Positions 32,260 through 41,485 of a stretch of 64,000 nt of DNA are shown piece after piece; positions within the stretch are counted from its first letter, which is position 1, and each line of letters opens with the position of its first letter. Location of the stretch: positions 682,001 through 746,000 of the forward strand of contig JADJQF010000033.1 in assembly GCA_016712885.1 (NCBI GenBank). The letters are read 5' to 3'. Source of the DNA: Candidatus Flexicrinis proximus. Lineage in GTDB: Bacteria; Chloroflexota; Anaerolineae; Aggregatilineales; Phototrophicaceae. A program made the translations under genes and the position numbers. The notes under the pieces were generated by a model. That model did not search any database and was not told the DNA's origin. It saw only the letters and a list, made by a program, of their open reading frames with translations.

Positions 32260-34068
32260 ATGCCGAAATATGCACTCAAAGACTACGCCGATGTCCGCAT
32301 CTATCTGCCGCTCGCGGCTTATTCGCCGGACGGCACCCAGATCGCGCACGTTACCAATGAGTCGGGCCAGTACAATATCTGGGTGATGCCGTCCGGCGGC
32401 GGCGAACGCCGCCAGCTGACGACCTATACCGACAATACCATTCGCGCCCTCGACTGGTCACCGGATGGCAAGACCATCGCCTTTAGTGCCGATGCCAACG
32501 GTGACGAGCAGCATCAGCTCTATTTGCTCGATGTCGCCAGCGGGGCAATCACACCGCTGCGCCACACGGAAAAGCGCCAGCACTCGCTCAACGGTTATTC
32601 AGAGGACGGGAAGTGGCTCTCCTATACCGCCAACGACCGCGCCGAACAGGACATGGATCTGCAGCTCTACAACCCGCAGACGCACGAGCACAGACGTCTC
32701 TCCGAAGGCGCGATTGTCTTCGGCGGGCCTTTCTCTCCGGACGGTAAATACCTGGCCGCGGTGAACTTCCGTGGGAATACCGATCAGGACATCTATCTGT
32801 ACGACCTTGAGACCGGCGCGGCCACGCTCGCTTTCAAGCCGGAGCTACCGTCGGTTGCTGTGCCTGCTGCCTGGTCTCCGGACAGCGGCACGCTGTATTT
32901 TGTGACCAACTCCGGGCGTGAGTTCGCGGGGATGGCCGCCTATACCGTCGCCGATGGCACATGGGCGTATGTCGCCACGCCTGACTGGGACTTTGAGCGG
33001 ATTGTCGTGCTGAAGAAGCAGAATCGTCTGGTCTGGTCACTTAACGAAGATGGCGCAAGTACACTCCGCGGCGCCGACCTGGCGACCCGCGAACACTTCG
33101 ATTTGCCGGCGCTGCCCTATGGCGTATTGACCGGCCTGATTGCCAATAGCGCGGGGACCCGCCTGGCCCTTACCTTCAGCAAAGCGACCGAAGCGGCCAA
33201 TCTGTACGAGATCGATATCGCGGCGGGTACGCTGATTGCACTGGGTCGGTCGATGATCGCCGGAATCCCTGAAGACGCGTTTATCGCCCCCGAACTGGTG
33301 CGCTACGATACCTTCGACGGCCGCAAGATTCCTGCATGGCTCTTCAAACCGCGGGGAGATGGGCCATTTCCGACACTGCTGTCAATCCACGGCGGGCCGG
33401 AATCGCAGGAGCGGCCGGGATATGCCTACAGCGGCTTCTACCAGTACATGTTGAGCCGGGGCTTCGCCATCCTGGCGCCCAATATCCGCGGCTCCACCGG
33501 CTATGGCATCACCTATCAGAAGCTGATCCACCGGGACTGGGGCGGTGACGAGCTCAAGGATATTGAGCATGCCGCCCGCTTTCTACAGGGGCTGAGCTTC
33601 GTCGACCGCCGGCGGATCGCCGTATTTGGCGGCAGCTTCGGTGGTTTCGCCACGCTCAGCGCCGTGACGCGCCTGCCACAGTATTGGGCCGCAGCCGTGG
33701 ATCTTGTCGGACCTTCAAACCTCGTCACCTTTGCCAAAGCGGTCCCGCCATTCTGGAAGCGCATGATGAAGGAGTGGGTAGGGGACCCCGAAGAAGACGC
33801 CGACTTCCTGATGTCGCGTTCGCCGATCACCTATGTCGACAACATCAAGGCTCCGCTGCTGGTCATTCAGGGCGCCAATGACCCGCGCGTCGTCAAGCCG
33901 GAAAGCGATCAGATGGTTGAGCGCATCAAGGCCAACGGCGGCAAAGTGACCTACTATGTTGACGAAAACGAAGGTCATGGCACCACGCGCAAAGCGACCA
34001 CGCTCAAGTGGTTCGCGATGATTGGCGACTTCCTGACCGACGAACTCCTTGACGAACCCGCCGTATAA
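32260..34068 (+). CDS. S9-family prolyl-oligopeptidase-like serine peptidase
   Basis: Cytosolic oligopeptidase/acylaminoacyl peptidase of 602 residues, without signal peptide. The N-terminal ~340 residues are a beta propeller (SPDGTQIAHVTNESGQYNIW, WSPDGKTIAFSADANGDE, SPDGKYLAAVNFRGN). The alpha/beta hydrolase domain has the oxyanion region SIHGGPESQERPGY, the nucleophile in FGGSFGGFA (Ser near 464), Asp in GANDPRV and His in ENEGHGTTR. S9C enzymes remove blocked residues or dipeptides. It is followed by a rho-independent terminator. Confidence 0.92.
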   Translation: MPKYALKDYADVRIYLPLAAYSPDGTQIAHVTNESGQYNIWVMPSGGGERRQLTTYTDNTIRALDWSPDGKTIAFSADANGDEQHQLYLLDVASGAITPLRHTEKRQHSLNGYSEDGKWLSYTANDRAEQDMDLQLYNPQTHEHRRLSEGAIVFGGPFSPDGKYLAAVNFRGNTDQDIYLYDLETGAATLAFKPELPSVAVPAAWSPDSGTLYFVTNSGREFAGMAAYTVADGTWAYVATPDWDFERIVVLKKQNRLVWSLNEDGASTLRGADLATREHFDLPALPYGVLTGLIANSAGTRLALTFSKATEAANLYEIDIAAGTLIALGRSMIAGIPEDAFIAPELVRYDTFDGRKIPAWLFKPRGDGPFPTLLSIHGGPESQERPGYAYSGFYQYMLSRGFAILAPNIRGSTGYGITYQKLIHRDWGGDELKDIEHAARFLQGLSFVDRRRIAVFGGSFGGFATLSAVTRLPQYWAAAVDLVGPSNLVTFAKAVPPFWKRMMKEWVGDPEEDADFLMSRSPITYVDNIKAPLLVIQGANDPRVVKPESDQMVERIKANGGKVTYYVDENEGHGTTRKATTLKWFAMIGDFLTDELLDEPAV

Positions 34069-34083
34069 TCGGCAGCACACCCC

Positions 34084-34125
34084 ACAGGAAGAACGTGAAA
34101 GATCATGTCCTTCCTGTCGTTTTTC
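34084..34125 (+). terminator. Rho-independent terminator after the S9 peptidase gene
   Basis: ACAGGAAG (34084-34091) pairs with CTTCCTGT (34110-34117) around an 18-nt loop and is followed by CGTTTTTCT. The rest of the 370-bp gap up to 34438 is repeat copy 7 and the start region of the permease gene. Confidence 0.7.
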
Positions 34126-34243
34126 TACTCTTGCCAGGCGCCGCCGCTGTTCCTGACGCTTTGTTACTGATCGCCGGCATCTCGTTGCTAACGCCTGAAC
34201 CCTTCTTGCGTTAGAATACTCTATAGGCTGTTATACACTTGGG

Positions 34244-34390
34244 TTTGTGGAGGCAGCGCCTCCACACCTCCGCGAGGGACTTGTGCCCCTCGACTCCTCA
34301 GCAGCGACCTTGTGGCGCCCACGCCGCAAAAGCGCTGTGCAAGCTGCAGGAAGAATACTCCTGCCGGGGTTCGGGGTGAGGCCTCCAACG
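34244..34390 (-). repeat. Dispersed structured repeat, copy 7 (only reverse copy)
   Basis: Read on the minus strand it has the normal order: ACCCCGAACCCCGGCAGGAG, a TCCTGC hairpin, a central stem GCGCTTTTGCGGCGT with GCGCCACAAGGTCGC (several wobble pairs), GAGTCGAGGGGCACAAGTCC and GGAGGCGCTGCCTCC. It lies before the AI-2E-type permease gene, whose apparent reading frame runs on into the repeat. Confidence 0.85.
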
Positions 34391-34438
34391 AAAGTCTATG
34401 ACACGCTCTATGGTCGCATGAATGGGAGTCTGCCGCGC

Positions 34439-35794
34439 ATGGCCGCAGCATCTGCTAATACACCCGCGCCACGAAGTGGTTCGAACTCAAACTGGGTATT
34501 TGTCGCAATTGTCTCCGGCATTGTGCTGGCCGCGTTGTGGCAGATCCGCAGCATATTGCTCCTGACATTTACCGCGATCGTACTGGTCATCTTCTTCACC
34601 ATCCCGATCCGCCGGCTCACCAAAATGACTCTGCCGATCGGCAATGGCGTCAAGATCCAGCGCACCTCGGCCATTATCATAACCCTCGTCGGCGTGGTTC
34701 TGGTCATGATCCTGCTTTCGCTGATGGTCTTTCCGCAGTTCGTAAACCAGTTCTCCAGCCTGATCACCGATACCCTGCCGGCTGGCGTCACCCGGGTTGT
34801 CGAATGGTGGGATGGCGGCCGCGTACTCTACTCGATTTCGGTGCTTAACAGCTTCGATCTCAAAGCCTTTGTCGGGAACCCGACGCCGCGAATGCTCGGC
34901 ATCGAAGAGCTCGGCGGCCTCGGGATTTTCGCGGTGCAGCATTGGGGGCGCACCGGAACGCTCACCATCGATCAGTCAACGCTTCAGGACGTCGTCACCC
35001 AGGTTCTGAACGCCCTCGGTCAGGTCGGTGGTACGGTAATCCCGCTGCTGGGCGGCGTCGCAAACGTCCTCCTGAGCGGCCTGATCGTTCTGTTCATCAG
35101 CCTGTATTTCCTGGCCGAGCCCGAGCGCTACGTCGACCGCGTCATCCTCTATACGCCGGTGTGGTATCGGCACCGGATGCGCGTCATCCTCGACCGCATG
35201 GACGAAGCCGTCCGCGCCTGGCTCAAAATCACCGGCGTCTCGATGCTTGTCGCCGGTATGCTCACCGGACTGCTGCTGCTGCTGCTGGTGGGTCTCGATA
35301 CATGGCTTGCGCTGGGTGTTCTCGCCGGTCTCGCCTCGTTTATCCCCAACTTCGGCCCGCTCCTGGCGCTGATCCCGGCGCTGCTGGTCGGTGCGGTACA
35401 GGCCCCAGACCGCATCCTGGTGATCGTCCTGATCGTCTACGGAGTCAGCTTTATCCAGAGTCAGGTCGTCTCGCCGATCATGGCCAACGAGGACATGAAA
35501 ATGCCCCCGGTTTTGATCTTGGTTGGGCAGATCGTATTTGGTATCTTCTTTGGTTTCCTGGGGCTGATGTTTGCCGTCCCGATGACGGCGATCTGCCTGG
35601 TTCTGATGGACGAAATTTACGTGAAGGATGTCCTCGGCGACAAACAGTCGGTCCCCGACGAAAACGTGATCGAGCCGCATGAAGCAGAGGCGATCGACAA
35701 CAAACCGCCGACGATTTCCAAGAAACCCACCGTCGAACAGCAGGTCCCGACCTTGTCCGTTAAGCCCAATGCGCCAAAATCGAAGCGGCGCTAA
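34439..35794 (+). CDS. AI-2E/TqsA-family transporter-like membrane protein
   Basis: 451 residues with about eight membrane helices, of the family named for AI-2 export but containing many Na+/H+ antiporter-like and uncharacterised proteins. Family marks are the two N-terminal helices (WVFVAIVSGIVLAALWQI, ILLLTFTAIVLVIFFTIPI), the amphipathic central region, the SFIPNFGPLLALIPALLVGA segment (about 300-320) and SFIQSQVVSPIMANEDMKMPP with the conserved P-x-x-M motif. The C-terminal 70 residues are a charged tail. Start at 34439 is preferred because the upstream frame is repeat sequence; ATG 34418 is an alternative. Confidence 0.85.
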   Translation: MAAASANTPAPRSGSNSNWVFVAIVSGIVLAALWQIRSILLLTFTAIVLVIFFTIPIRRLTKMTLPIGNGVKIQRTSAIIITLVGVVLVMILLSLMVFPQFVNQFSSLITDTLPAGVTRVVEWWDGGRVLYSISVLNSFDLKAFVGNPTPRMLGIEELGGLGIFAVQHWGRTGTLTIDQSTLQDVVTQVLNALGQVGGTVIPLLGGVANVLLSGLIVLFISLYFLAEPERYVDRVILYTPVWYRHRMRVILDRMDEAVRAWLKITGVSMLVAGMLTGLLLLLLVGLDTWLALGVLAGLASFIPNFGPLLALIPALLVGAVQAPDRILVIVLIVYGVSFIQSQVVSPIMANEDMKMPPVLILVGQIVFGIFFGFLGLMFAVPMTAICLVLMDEIYVKDVLGDKQSVPDENVIEPHEAEAIDNKPPTISKKPTVEQQVPTLSVKPNAPKSKRR

Positions 35795-35856
35795 CGTCGC
35801 GCTCCTCGCCCTCTGCCGGCGATGTGAGTAAATCCTATTGAACACAGGATACCGTC

Positions 35857-38082
35857 ATGGGACAACTCAATCCCGATTTGCTTTCTAAAGATCTCTCCGA
35901 GGCCATGAGCGCGGCCTCGATGGTCGTCTCCAATCACCGGGCGACTTATATCACGCCTGAATTGGTGCTTCTCGCGCTGACGCGCCAGACCGATACGGCG
36001 GCCGCGCGCATGTTGGATGCCCTGAGTATTTCGCGCGGGTTCCAGAAGCGCCAGCTTGAGCGTCAGGTCGAACTGGCTGTTGATGTGAACAAAGACCAGC
36101 CCGGTAATCTCGACTTCCTGGCCAAGGGCGGGGCCAGCGTCCCCCTCTCGCGCCAGACCGTGATCATGCTCGACGACGCGCTGTCTGTCGCCCGTGCCGT
36201 CAACGAAGGCCGCGTCGATACCGACCACGCGCTGCAAGTCCTGGCCGAAAGCAGCATGAGCACGTCGGGCATCCTGCGCCAGTATGGCGTGACCCCCAAG
36301 TCGATCCAGGACGCGCGCGCGTCTGGCAAGATCGTCCGGAAGGACACCACCGCCCGCGACGTTGTGGCAGAAGCCAAAAGCGGCGATATCCGCCCCGTGT
36401 TCTTCCGCGAGACGCTCCTGCGCGATATCCTGAACGTACTCTCGCAGTCGGTCAACCGCCACCTCATCCTCGTCGGGCCGGACGGCGTCGGCAAGCGCAC
36501 GCTGGGTTACAGTCTCGGCTTGCTGATGGGCGAGGGCAAAGGTCCCACCAGCCTCAAGACTCTCATTACGCTCGACGAGACCTCGCTGCTCGACAACGAC
36601 CTGCAGGCGGTACGCGCCGGCCTGGCAAAAGCCGCTGACGGCATCCTGTTCGTGCCGCACCTCCACCGGTTCTTCGGCGGACCAGCCAAGGCCGAGTTCA
36701 ATAAAGCAACGGCGATCCTGCAGAAGGCCTTCCTCAGCGATAACCCCGTCATCATCGGCACGACCACTGAACAGGAATACAACGGACGCCTGCTGGCTGT
36801 GAGCAGTATTGCCGAAAACAGCCAGATGCTGCGCGTTCCAGAGCCGTCGATCGACGAGGCGATCGCCATGTTGATGACCAGCAAGGCACGCTACGAGAGC
36901 GACTACGGTCTTGAGATCAAGGACGACGCGATCAAGCTTGCCGTAACCCTGGCCAAACGCTACATGTCCGCGCTACCCCTGCCGCGCAGTGCCGAACATC
37001 TGCTGCACCGTACCGCCGCAATGGTCAACATGAGCACGCAGGCGCATCTGGCCTTTAAGCCGGAGTTAGCCGATACCTCGCTTGACGCCGAAGATGTCAC
37101 CCTCGCGGCGAGTCAGGTCACCGGTGTGCCGGTCAATAAACTTGGCGCCGACGAACGCAGCCGCTATGCCAGCATGGTCGAACACATCACCGAGCGCATC
37201 ATCGGCCAGGACAATGCGGTGATTTCGGTCAGCCGCGCGATCAAGACCGCCCGTGTCGGCCTCAAAGACCCCAAGCGGCCGATTGGCTCGTTCCTGTTCC
37301 TCGGCCCGACCGGTGTAGGTAAATCAGAACTCGCCAAGGCGCTGGCCGAATTCATGTTCGGCAGCGAGAGCGCGATGCTGGCGCTCGATATGTCCGAATT
37401 CAAAGACGAAAGTAACCTCAACCGCCTGCTGGGTTCGCCCTCCGGCTATGTCGACAGCGAAGCCGGCGGTCAGCTCACCGAGCGCGTCAAGAAGCAGCCC
37501 TATCTGCTCGTGCTGTTCGACGAGGTTGAAAAATCGCATCCCAAAATCATGGACATCCTCCTGCAGATGATGGAGGAAGGACGCCTGACCGACGGGCGCG
37601 GCAACGTCGTCAGCTTCAGCGAAACGGTCATCATCCTGACCAGCAATCTTGGCAGCCGTGAGTTGGCCGTTCCGGTCATCACCGACGAGGTGCGCGAGGC
37701 CGCTATGGACGAGGTGCGAGAGTGGTTCCGTCCCGAATTCCTGAACCGTCTCGACGATGTCGTGATGTTCAACTCGCTTGAGGGCGACAGTCTGCGCAAG
37801 ATCCTCCAGATTAACCTCAAGAAGGAAGTTAAGCTGGTGGCCGAACGCGGAATCCAGCTCTCGTTCAGCGATTCGGCGGTCGATTGGATGATGTCACAGT
37901 ACGACGAGCCGCAGTATGGCGCGCGTCCGCTGCGCCGCATCATTCAGCGCTTCGTCCGCGAACCGCTGGCGGATTTCATGCTCCGCGCCAATCCCGACGC
38001 CGGCACCGAGATCAAAGTGGATACGGGCGACGCCGGTCTGATTTTCAGCGCCATGAAAGATGGACAAGCTATCCCTGTTTGA
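35857..38082 (+). CDS. Clp/Hsp100-like AAA+ protein with degenerate first ATPase
   Basis: 741 residues. An N-terminal Clp_N-like helical domain (1-150) precedes two AAA+ modules. In module 1 Walker A reads GPDGVGKR (207-214, Thr to Arg) and Walker B reads ILFVPHLH (263-270, the DE pair replaced by PH), so ATP hydrolysis there is unlikely. Module 2 is intact: GPTGVGKSEL (483-492), LVLFDEVEKSH, sensor TSNLGS and RPEFLNRLDD with the arginine finger. The coiled-coil M domain of ClpB is missing and no IGL/IGF ClpP-binding loop is seen after TSNLGS. It is therefore unlike both ClpA and ClpB and may be a specialised unfoldase or chaperone. Confidence 0.88.
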   Translation: MGQLNPDLLSKDLSEAMSAASMVVSNHRATYITPELVLLALTRQTDTAAARMLDALSISRGFQKRQLERQVELAVDVNKDQPGNLDFLAKGGASVPLSRQTVIMLDDALSVARAVNEGRVDTDHALQVLAESSMSTSGILRQYGVTPKSIQDARASGKIVRKDTTARDVVAEAKSGDIRPVFFRETLLRDILNVLSQSVNRHLILVGPDGVGKRTLGYSLGLLMGEGKGPTSLKTLITLDETSLLDNDLQAVRAGLAKAADGILFVPHLHRFFGGPAKAEFNKATAILQKAFLSDNPVIIGTTTEQEYNGRLLAVSSIAENSQMLRVPEPSIDEAIAMLMTSKARYESDYGLEIKDDAIKLAVTLAKRYMSALPLPRSAEHLLHRTAAMVNMSTQAHLAFKPELADTSLDAEDVTLAASQVTGVPVNKLGADERSRYASMVEHITERIIGQDNAVISVSRAIKTARVGLKDPKRPIGSFLFLGPTGVGKSELAKALAEFMFGSESAMLALDMSEFKDESNLNRLLGSPSGYVDSEAGGQLTERVKKQPYLLVLFDEVEKSHPKIMDILLQMMEEGRLTDGRGNVVSFSETVIILTSNLGSRELAVPVITDEVREAAMDEVREWFRPEFLNRLDDVVMFNSLEGDSLRKILQINLKKEVKLVAERGIQLSFSDSAVDWMMSQYDEPQYGARPLRRIIQRFVREPLADFMLRANPDAGTEIKVDTGDAGLIFSAMKDGQAIPV

Positions 38083-38204
38083 CGGCCCGTTAAGTCTCGC
38101 CCCCTGACCCCTCTTCATCGCGGAGATGGGACTCGGTGGCCGCCGGTCACTCCCTTGCCAACCCGGCCAGGGGGACGGAGGGTGAGATTGAGATTGAAGC
38201 GATA

Positions 38205-39161
38205 ATGACTGACGCCATCACCATCCGTGAAGCAATTCTTGACGATGCCACCCCCATCAGCGCTCTGTTCCGCGCACGCATCCCCACCTGGCAGCGCCTG
38301 ACGGCAAAAGGCGGCGTCGACAACGTGCCTTACGAGAACCTGACCGTATACGAACGCTGGACCCACGGCGGACCGTGGATGAGCATCGAAACCGCCTCGC
38401 TCGCGCTCGCGCGCCTGCTCCACGGCGTGGGGCTTGCGCTGGTTGCCGAACAGAACGGCCAGGTTGTCGGTTATCTTGAGGCGTATCCCGGCTATGAAAC
38501 CGCGCCCTTCGGCGCGCATCTGCATCTCGCCCATCTCGCCACCAGCTCCGAAGGCGCTGTGGCGGAGTCCATTGCCGCCGCCCTGCTGAAGCGTGCGGCG
38601 GAGGTCGCGCGCCACATGCCGGATCGCCGCCTGACGATCTCGCTTCCGTCCGAAACCGGCGACGACGCGATTTTCTTCCGCCAGCGCGGCTTCAAAGCCC
38701 TGGCCAAAGTGGGGCGGTATCTCGTCCCGGCCAAAGCCGGACAGGGATTCTACCAGGTGACCGAACATGCCGCCTCGAACGTCAGTCAGATTGAGGGCTT
38801 CCAGATGCCGTTGGGCCGTACTGAAAGCGCCTCGATGCTCTGGGAGTCGGTCTGGGTCTCAATCTGGGAAGTGATCCCGCAGCTGGCCGCGCGCAAAATC
38901 CAGCGCGTCAAGCTCAACGCCAGCGGTCAGGAAATCCTGTTGTGCGTGCAGCCTGTGCCGCATGATCCGCGCGTGATGGATCTCTGGGGCTGGGCGGCCC
39001 GTCCGATGACCGGCGTAGTCCTGACGGCGCTCCGCGATTGGGCGCTGCGTGAGAAGTACCGCGCTTTGCGTATGGTCGTCGATACCGAGACGGCCGCGCT
39101 GTTCGGCAGCGATGCCGAAGCCGATCCCTTCAGCCGCACAACCCTCGCGCTGACGGTATAG
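38205..39161 (+). CDS. GNAT-family N-acetyltransferase-like protein
   Basis: 318 residues. The N-terminal half is GNAT-like: TIREAILDDATPISALFRAR, then GVGLALVAEQNGQVVGYLEA (beta 3-4), then the strand HLHLAHLAT and an acetyl-CoA-side helix LLKRAAEVARHM with an FFRQRGFKALAKVGRY end. The remaining 130 residues are an extra domain with unknown role, perhaps a second diverged GNAT unit. No clear ribosome-binding site precedes the ATG at 38205. Substrate unknown. It is followed by repeat copy 8. Confidence 0.7.
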   Translation: MTDAITIREAILDDATPISALFRARIPTWQRLTAKGGVDNVPYENLTVYERWTHGGPWMSIETASLALARLLHGVGLALVAEQNGQVVGYLEAYPGYETAPFGAHLHLAHLATSSEGAVAESIAAALLKRAAEVARHMPDRRLTISLPSETGDDAIFFRQRGFKALAKVGRYLVPAKAGQGFYQVTEHAASNVSQIEGFQMPLGRTESASMLWESVWVSIWEVIPQLAARKIQRVKLNASGQEILLCVQPVPHDPRVMDLWGWAARPMTGVVLTALRDWALREKYRALRMVVDTETAALFGSDAEADPFSRTTLALTV

Positions 39162-39210
39162 CGGACTTGGCGGCAGTGATGTACGTAACGTGAGATATGG
39201 ACAATGTCTC

Positions 39211-39355
39211 GGGTTTCACCCCGCACGCCAGCAGAGGACTGCTCTCCTGTATCTCTCACATCCGCGATTTTGGCACGGCAAAGCCGTTCAAGATCGCGGA
39301 TGAGGGGACAAGGGGAGCAAACTCCTTGTGGAGGTTTGGAGGCAAAGCCTCCGAA
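39211..39355 (+). repeat. Dispersed structured repeat, copy 8
   Basis: GGGTTTCACCC start, a GCAGAGGACTGCTCTCCTGT hairpin, a central stem CGCGATTTTGGCACGGC with GCCGTTCAAGATCGCG (three imperfect pairs), and the GGAGGCAAAGCCTCC end. It lies 49 nt after the GNAT stop and before a convergent operon. Confidence 0.85.
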
Positions 39356-39382
39356 ATTCTCTGTGCTTATCCGTGACTCTCG

Positions 39383-39985
39383 TTATTCCTGGTCTTCGCC
39401 ACGCGCGCGATACAGCGCCGGATCGACGACCGCAGCCATCGCCGCGAGATCGAGCGTCTTGCCTGTAAAGGCCGCGACCCGCGCTGCCTCTGCCGCGGGA
39501 GTCGCCAGCACATCCGCGTATCCCACCCGCAGCACGGACAGCCAGTTTTGCGCCGCCAGCCACGCGTCGATCGTCTGCAGGTGCCGCGCGGTGTCTTCCA
39601 TCAGCCGGTCTGCGTCGAAGTCGTCCGTCAGCTTACCGAGCCGTTCGCGCATGGCCCGCTGTGACTGAACAACCTCGTCCAGCGGCCGCTGCATGAAAAT
39701 AATCCGGTAGACATACTGGGTCGGCAGCGTGGTCAGCAGCGCCGACACGATCTTGACCGCCTTGCCGTGCGCATCGCTCAACCAACCAGTGTCGCCGGTA
39801 TGCATCCGCTTGACGGGCGCGTACTCGAAGTAACCGCGCGGATTGCTGTTGTCCGCGGGGCGCTGTGTGTCGGTCAGCACCGGCATGCCCCCCGCGCTCA
39901 GCATCTGCATCATCAGCGAAGTGCCGGAGCGAGGCAGGCCGCTAACCACGATGATCGGTTCTTGTCCACGCCGGAAAAAGTTCAT
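39383..39985 (-). CDS. Sulfotransferase-like P-loop protein
   Basis: 200 residues. The 5'-phosphosulfate-loop-like motif GLPRSGTSLMMQML (about 16-29) and the 3'-phosphate-side RPLDEVVQSQRAM motif (about 100-112) fit the sulfotransferase fold, which takes the sulfate of PAPS. The protein is shorter than typical sulfotransferases (250-300), so its acceptor pocket is reduced. It is coupled by a 4-nt overlap (ATGA) to the upstream phosphatase gene; acceptor unknown. Confidence 0.78.
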   Translation of the reverse strand: MNFFRRGQEPIIVVSGLPRSGTSLMMQMLSAGGMPVLTDTQRPADNSNPRGYFEYAPVKRMHTGDTGWLSDAHGKAVKIVSALLTTLPTQYVYRIIFMQRPLDEVVQSQRAMRERLGKLTDDFDADRLMEDTARHLQTIDAWLAAQNWLSVLRVGYADVLATPAAEAARVAAFTGKTLDLAAMAAVVDPALYRARGEDQE

Positions 39986-40563
39986 GACGGCCTCCGGTCT
40001 TCGCGCAGGGTCTCTTGGTATTGCCTAAGCTGTTCAAGCTGAGTCGGGGTGAGCAGAATGAACGGACGAACCCGCTTAATCATCGATAGCGCCTCGTCAA
40101 GCGTCTTGCCGGTGCTGATCAGATACGCGGCGGCCATCGTTGGCGCGCGCCCGATCCCTCCTGCGCAATGAATATATACGCTTCCGCCCGCCTTGATCTC
40201 TGCGCCGATGCACTCTGCGCCTGCGCTCCGGTGTGCCAGCGTTGGCGCCGCGTCGTCCACCGTCGGTAAGTGGCAGTAGCTCGCGAACGCCAGCCCATGC
40301 GCCGCGTCGTCGAACTCCACGCGCATATTCACGCCGGCGGTGATGCCGTTTTTCTCAAGGTGGCGTTTGCCGCGCTCTGTATACTGCGGGCCAACATAGA
40401 GCTGCGGCGTTACCCGGCTGTACCGCAGCGGCGGGACGCCGGTGACCTTGGCGATACCCCGGCCATACGCCCAGACAAACGTCGTCCGCAGGCCGTGGTC
40501 GCGCAGTCTGTGCCGCAGGATACGCGCGCCCTTCTGGATGAAACGGATAGGATTTGCCGCCAA
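39982..40563 (-). CDS. Dual-specificity (tyrosine-type) protein phosphatase
   Basis: 193 residues. The Cys-based active-site loop HCAGGIGRAPT (about 131-141) fits HCxxGxxR(S/T), with Ala in place of the usual Ser. The general-acid loop LPTVDDAAP carries the Asp, and VTPQLYVGPQY is the usual DSP start of the domain. The N-terminus is basic (RFIQKGARILRHRLRDHGLR), perhaps peripheral to a membrane. The substrate could be a phosphoprotein, phosphoinositide or phosphosugar. It forms a two-gene operon with the sulfotransferase-like gene. Confidence 0.85.
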   Translation of the reverse strand: MAANPIRFIQKGARILRHRLRDHGLRTTFVWAYGRGIAKVTGVPPLRYSRVTPQLYVGPQYTERGKRHLEKNGITAGVNMRVEFDDAAHGLAFASYCHLPTVDDAAPTLAHRSAGAECIGAEIKAGGSVYIHCAGGIGRAPTMAAAYLISTGKTLDEALSMIKRVRPFILLTPTQLEQLRQYQETLREDRRPS

Positions 40564-40678
40564 CGGTTAAGCCTTCTGTATAGGACGGGCAGCGTCGGAG
40601 CGCTAACCTTCGTCACGGATGCATGCGCTGTCCCTCGCGGGCTAACCTTGCATGCTCGTATCGGATTGTCTTCCCATT

Positions 40679-41485
40679 CTACAGCATCCCGTAACTGAGC
40701 GCGTCGTCGCGTTCGCGCGGAGCTAGCCACTGCGAAGCCACCAGCGCCACCAGTGCCAGTCCGATCAGGATCAGCCCCGTCCACAACGCCGCGTCAATAT
40801 CACGCTCGATGACGTTATAGATCAGCAGCGGCATGGTCTGCGTGCGGCCCTGCAGGCTGCCCGCAAACAGGATCGTCGCGCCGAACTCGCCCAGCGCGCG
40901 CGCCCAGCTCAGCACCAGACCTGCCGCCAGCGCGCGCCGTGCCAGGGGCAGTGTGATGCGCCGGAACAACGCGAATCCATCGGCGCCATCGACCCTCGCG
41001 GCATCCTCAATCTCTTTGGGGATGCCCATAAACCCCAACTGCGCGGCCCGGATGTACAGCGGGGCAGACACGAACGTCTGCGCCATGACCACCGCCGCGG
41101 TTGTGAACGCAATCGTGATGCCGAGTTCGTTCAGGCTTCCGCCGATCACTCCACGCCGTCCGTATGTGATCAGCAGGGCCAGTCCTGCAACCGCTGGGGG
41201 CAGTACGATGGGCAGCTCGACCAGCGCGTTGATCACGCGTTTGAAACGGAAATGCCGGCGTGCCAGCACATACGCCAGCGGCGTTCCGAACAAGACCGTG
41301 ATGAACAACGAAATCAGGGTCGTCCCCAGGCTCAATGCGATCGCCTGCGGGATCGCGGCCGCTGGCGCGGCAAGCCATGCGCGGCTTTCCCCAACGCGAA
41401 TCACGATCGCCAGCAGCGGCACGACAATGAACGCCAGTGCCAGCCCTGCTGAACCTAAGAGGAGGCCGCCGCGCGCCTGCTTCAT
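40679..41485 (-). CDS. modB: Molybdate ABC transporter permease
   Basis: 268-residue inner-membrane permease. The five- or six-helix core (GLLLGSAGLALAFIVVPLLA, IALSLGTTLISLFITVLFGT, ELPIVLPPAVAGLALLI) carries the EAA loop EIEDAARVDGADGFALFRRI and the ALGEFGATILFAGSLQGRTQ motif characteristic of ModB/CysW. The ATG is shared with the modA stop (TGATG); an upstream ATG at 41497 is possible. No modC ATPase gene follows, so the ATPase must be encoded elsewhere or shared. Confidence 0.88.
   Translation of the reverse strand: MKQARGGLLLGSAGLALAFIVVPLLAIVIRVGESRAWLAAPAAAIPQAIALSLGTTLISLFITVLFGTPLAYVLARRHFRFKRVINALVELPIVLPPAVAGLALLITYGRRGVIGGSLNELGITIAFTTAAVVMAQTFVSAPLYIRAAQLGFMGIPKEIEDAARVDGADGFALFRRITLPLARRALAAGLVLSWARALGEFGATILFAGSLQGRTQTMPLLIYNVIERDIDAALWTGLILIGLALVALVASQWLAPRERDDALSYGML

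Noticed and set aside
34247..34438. N-terminal extension of the AI-2E-type permease frame
   Set aside because: The extension translates repeat copy 7 (reverse strand), so it is not a real part of the protein.
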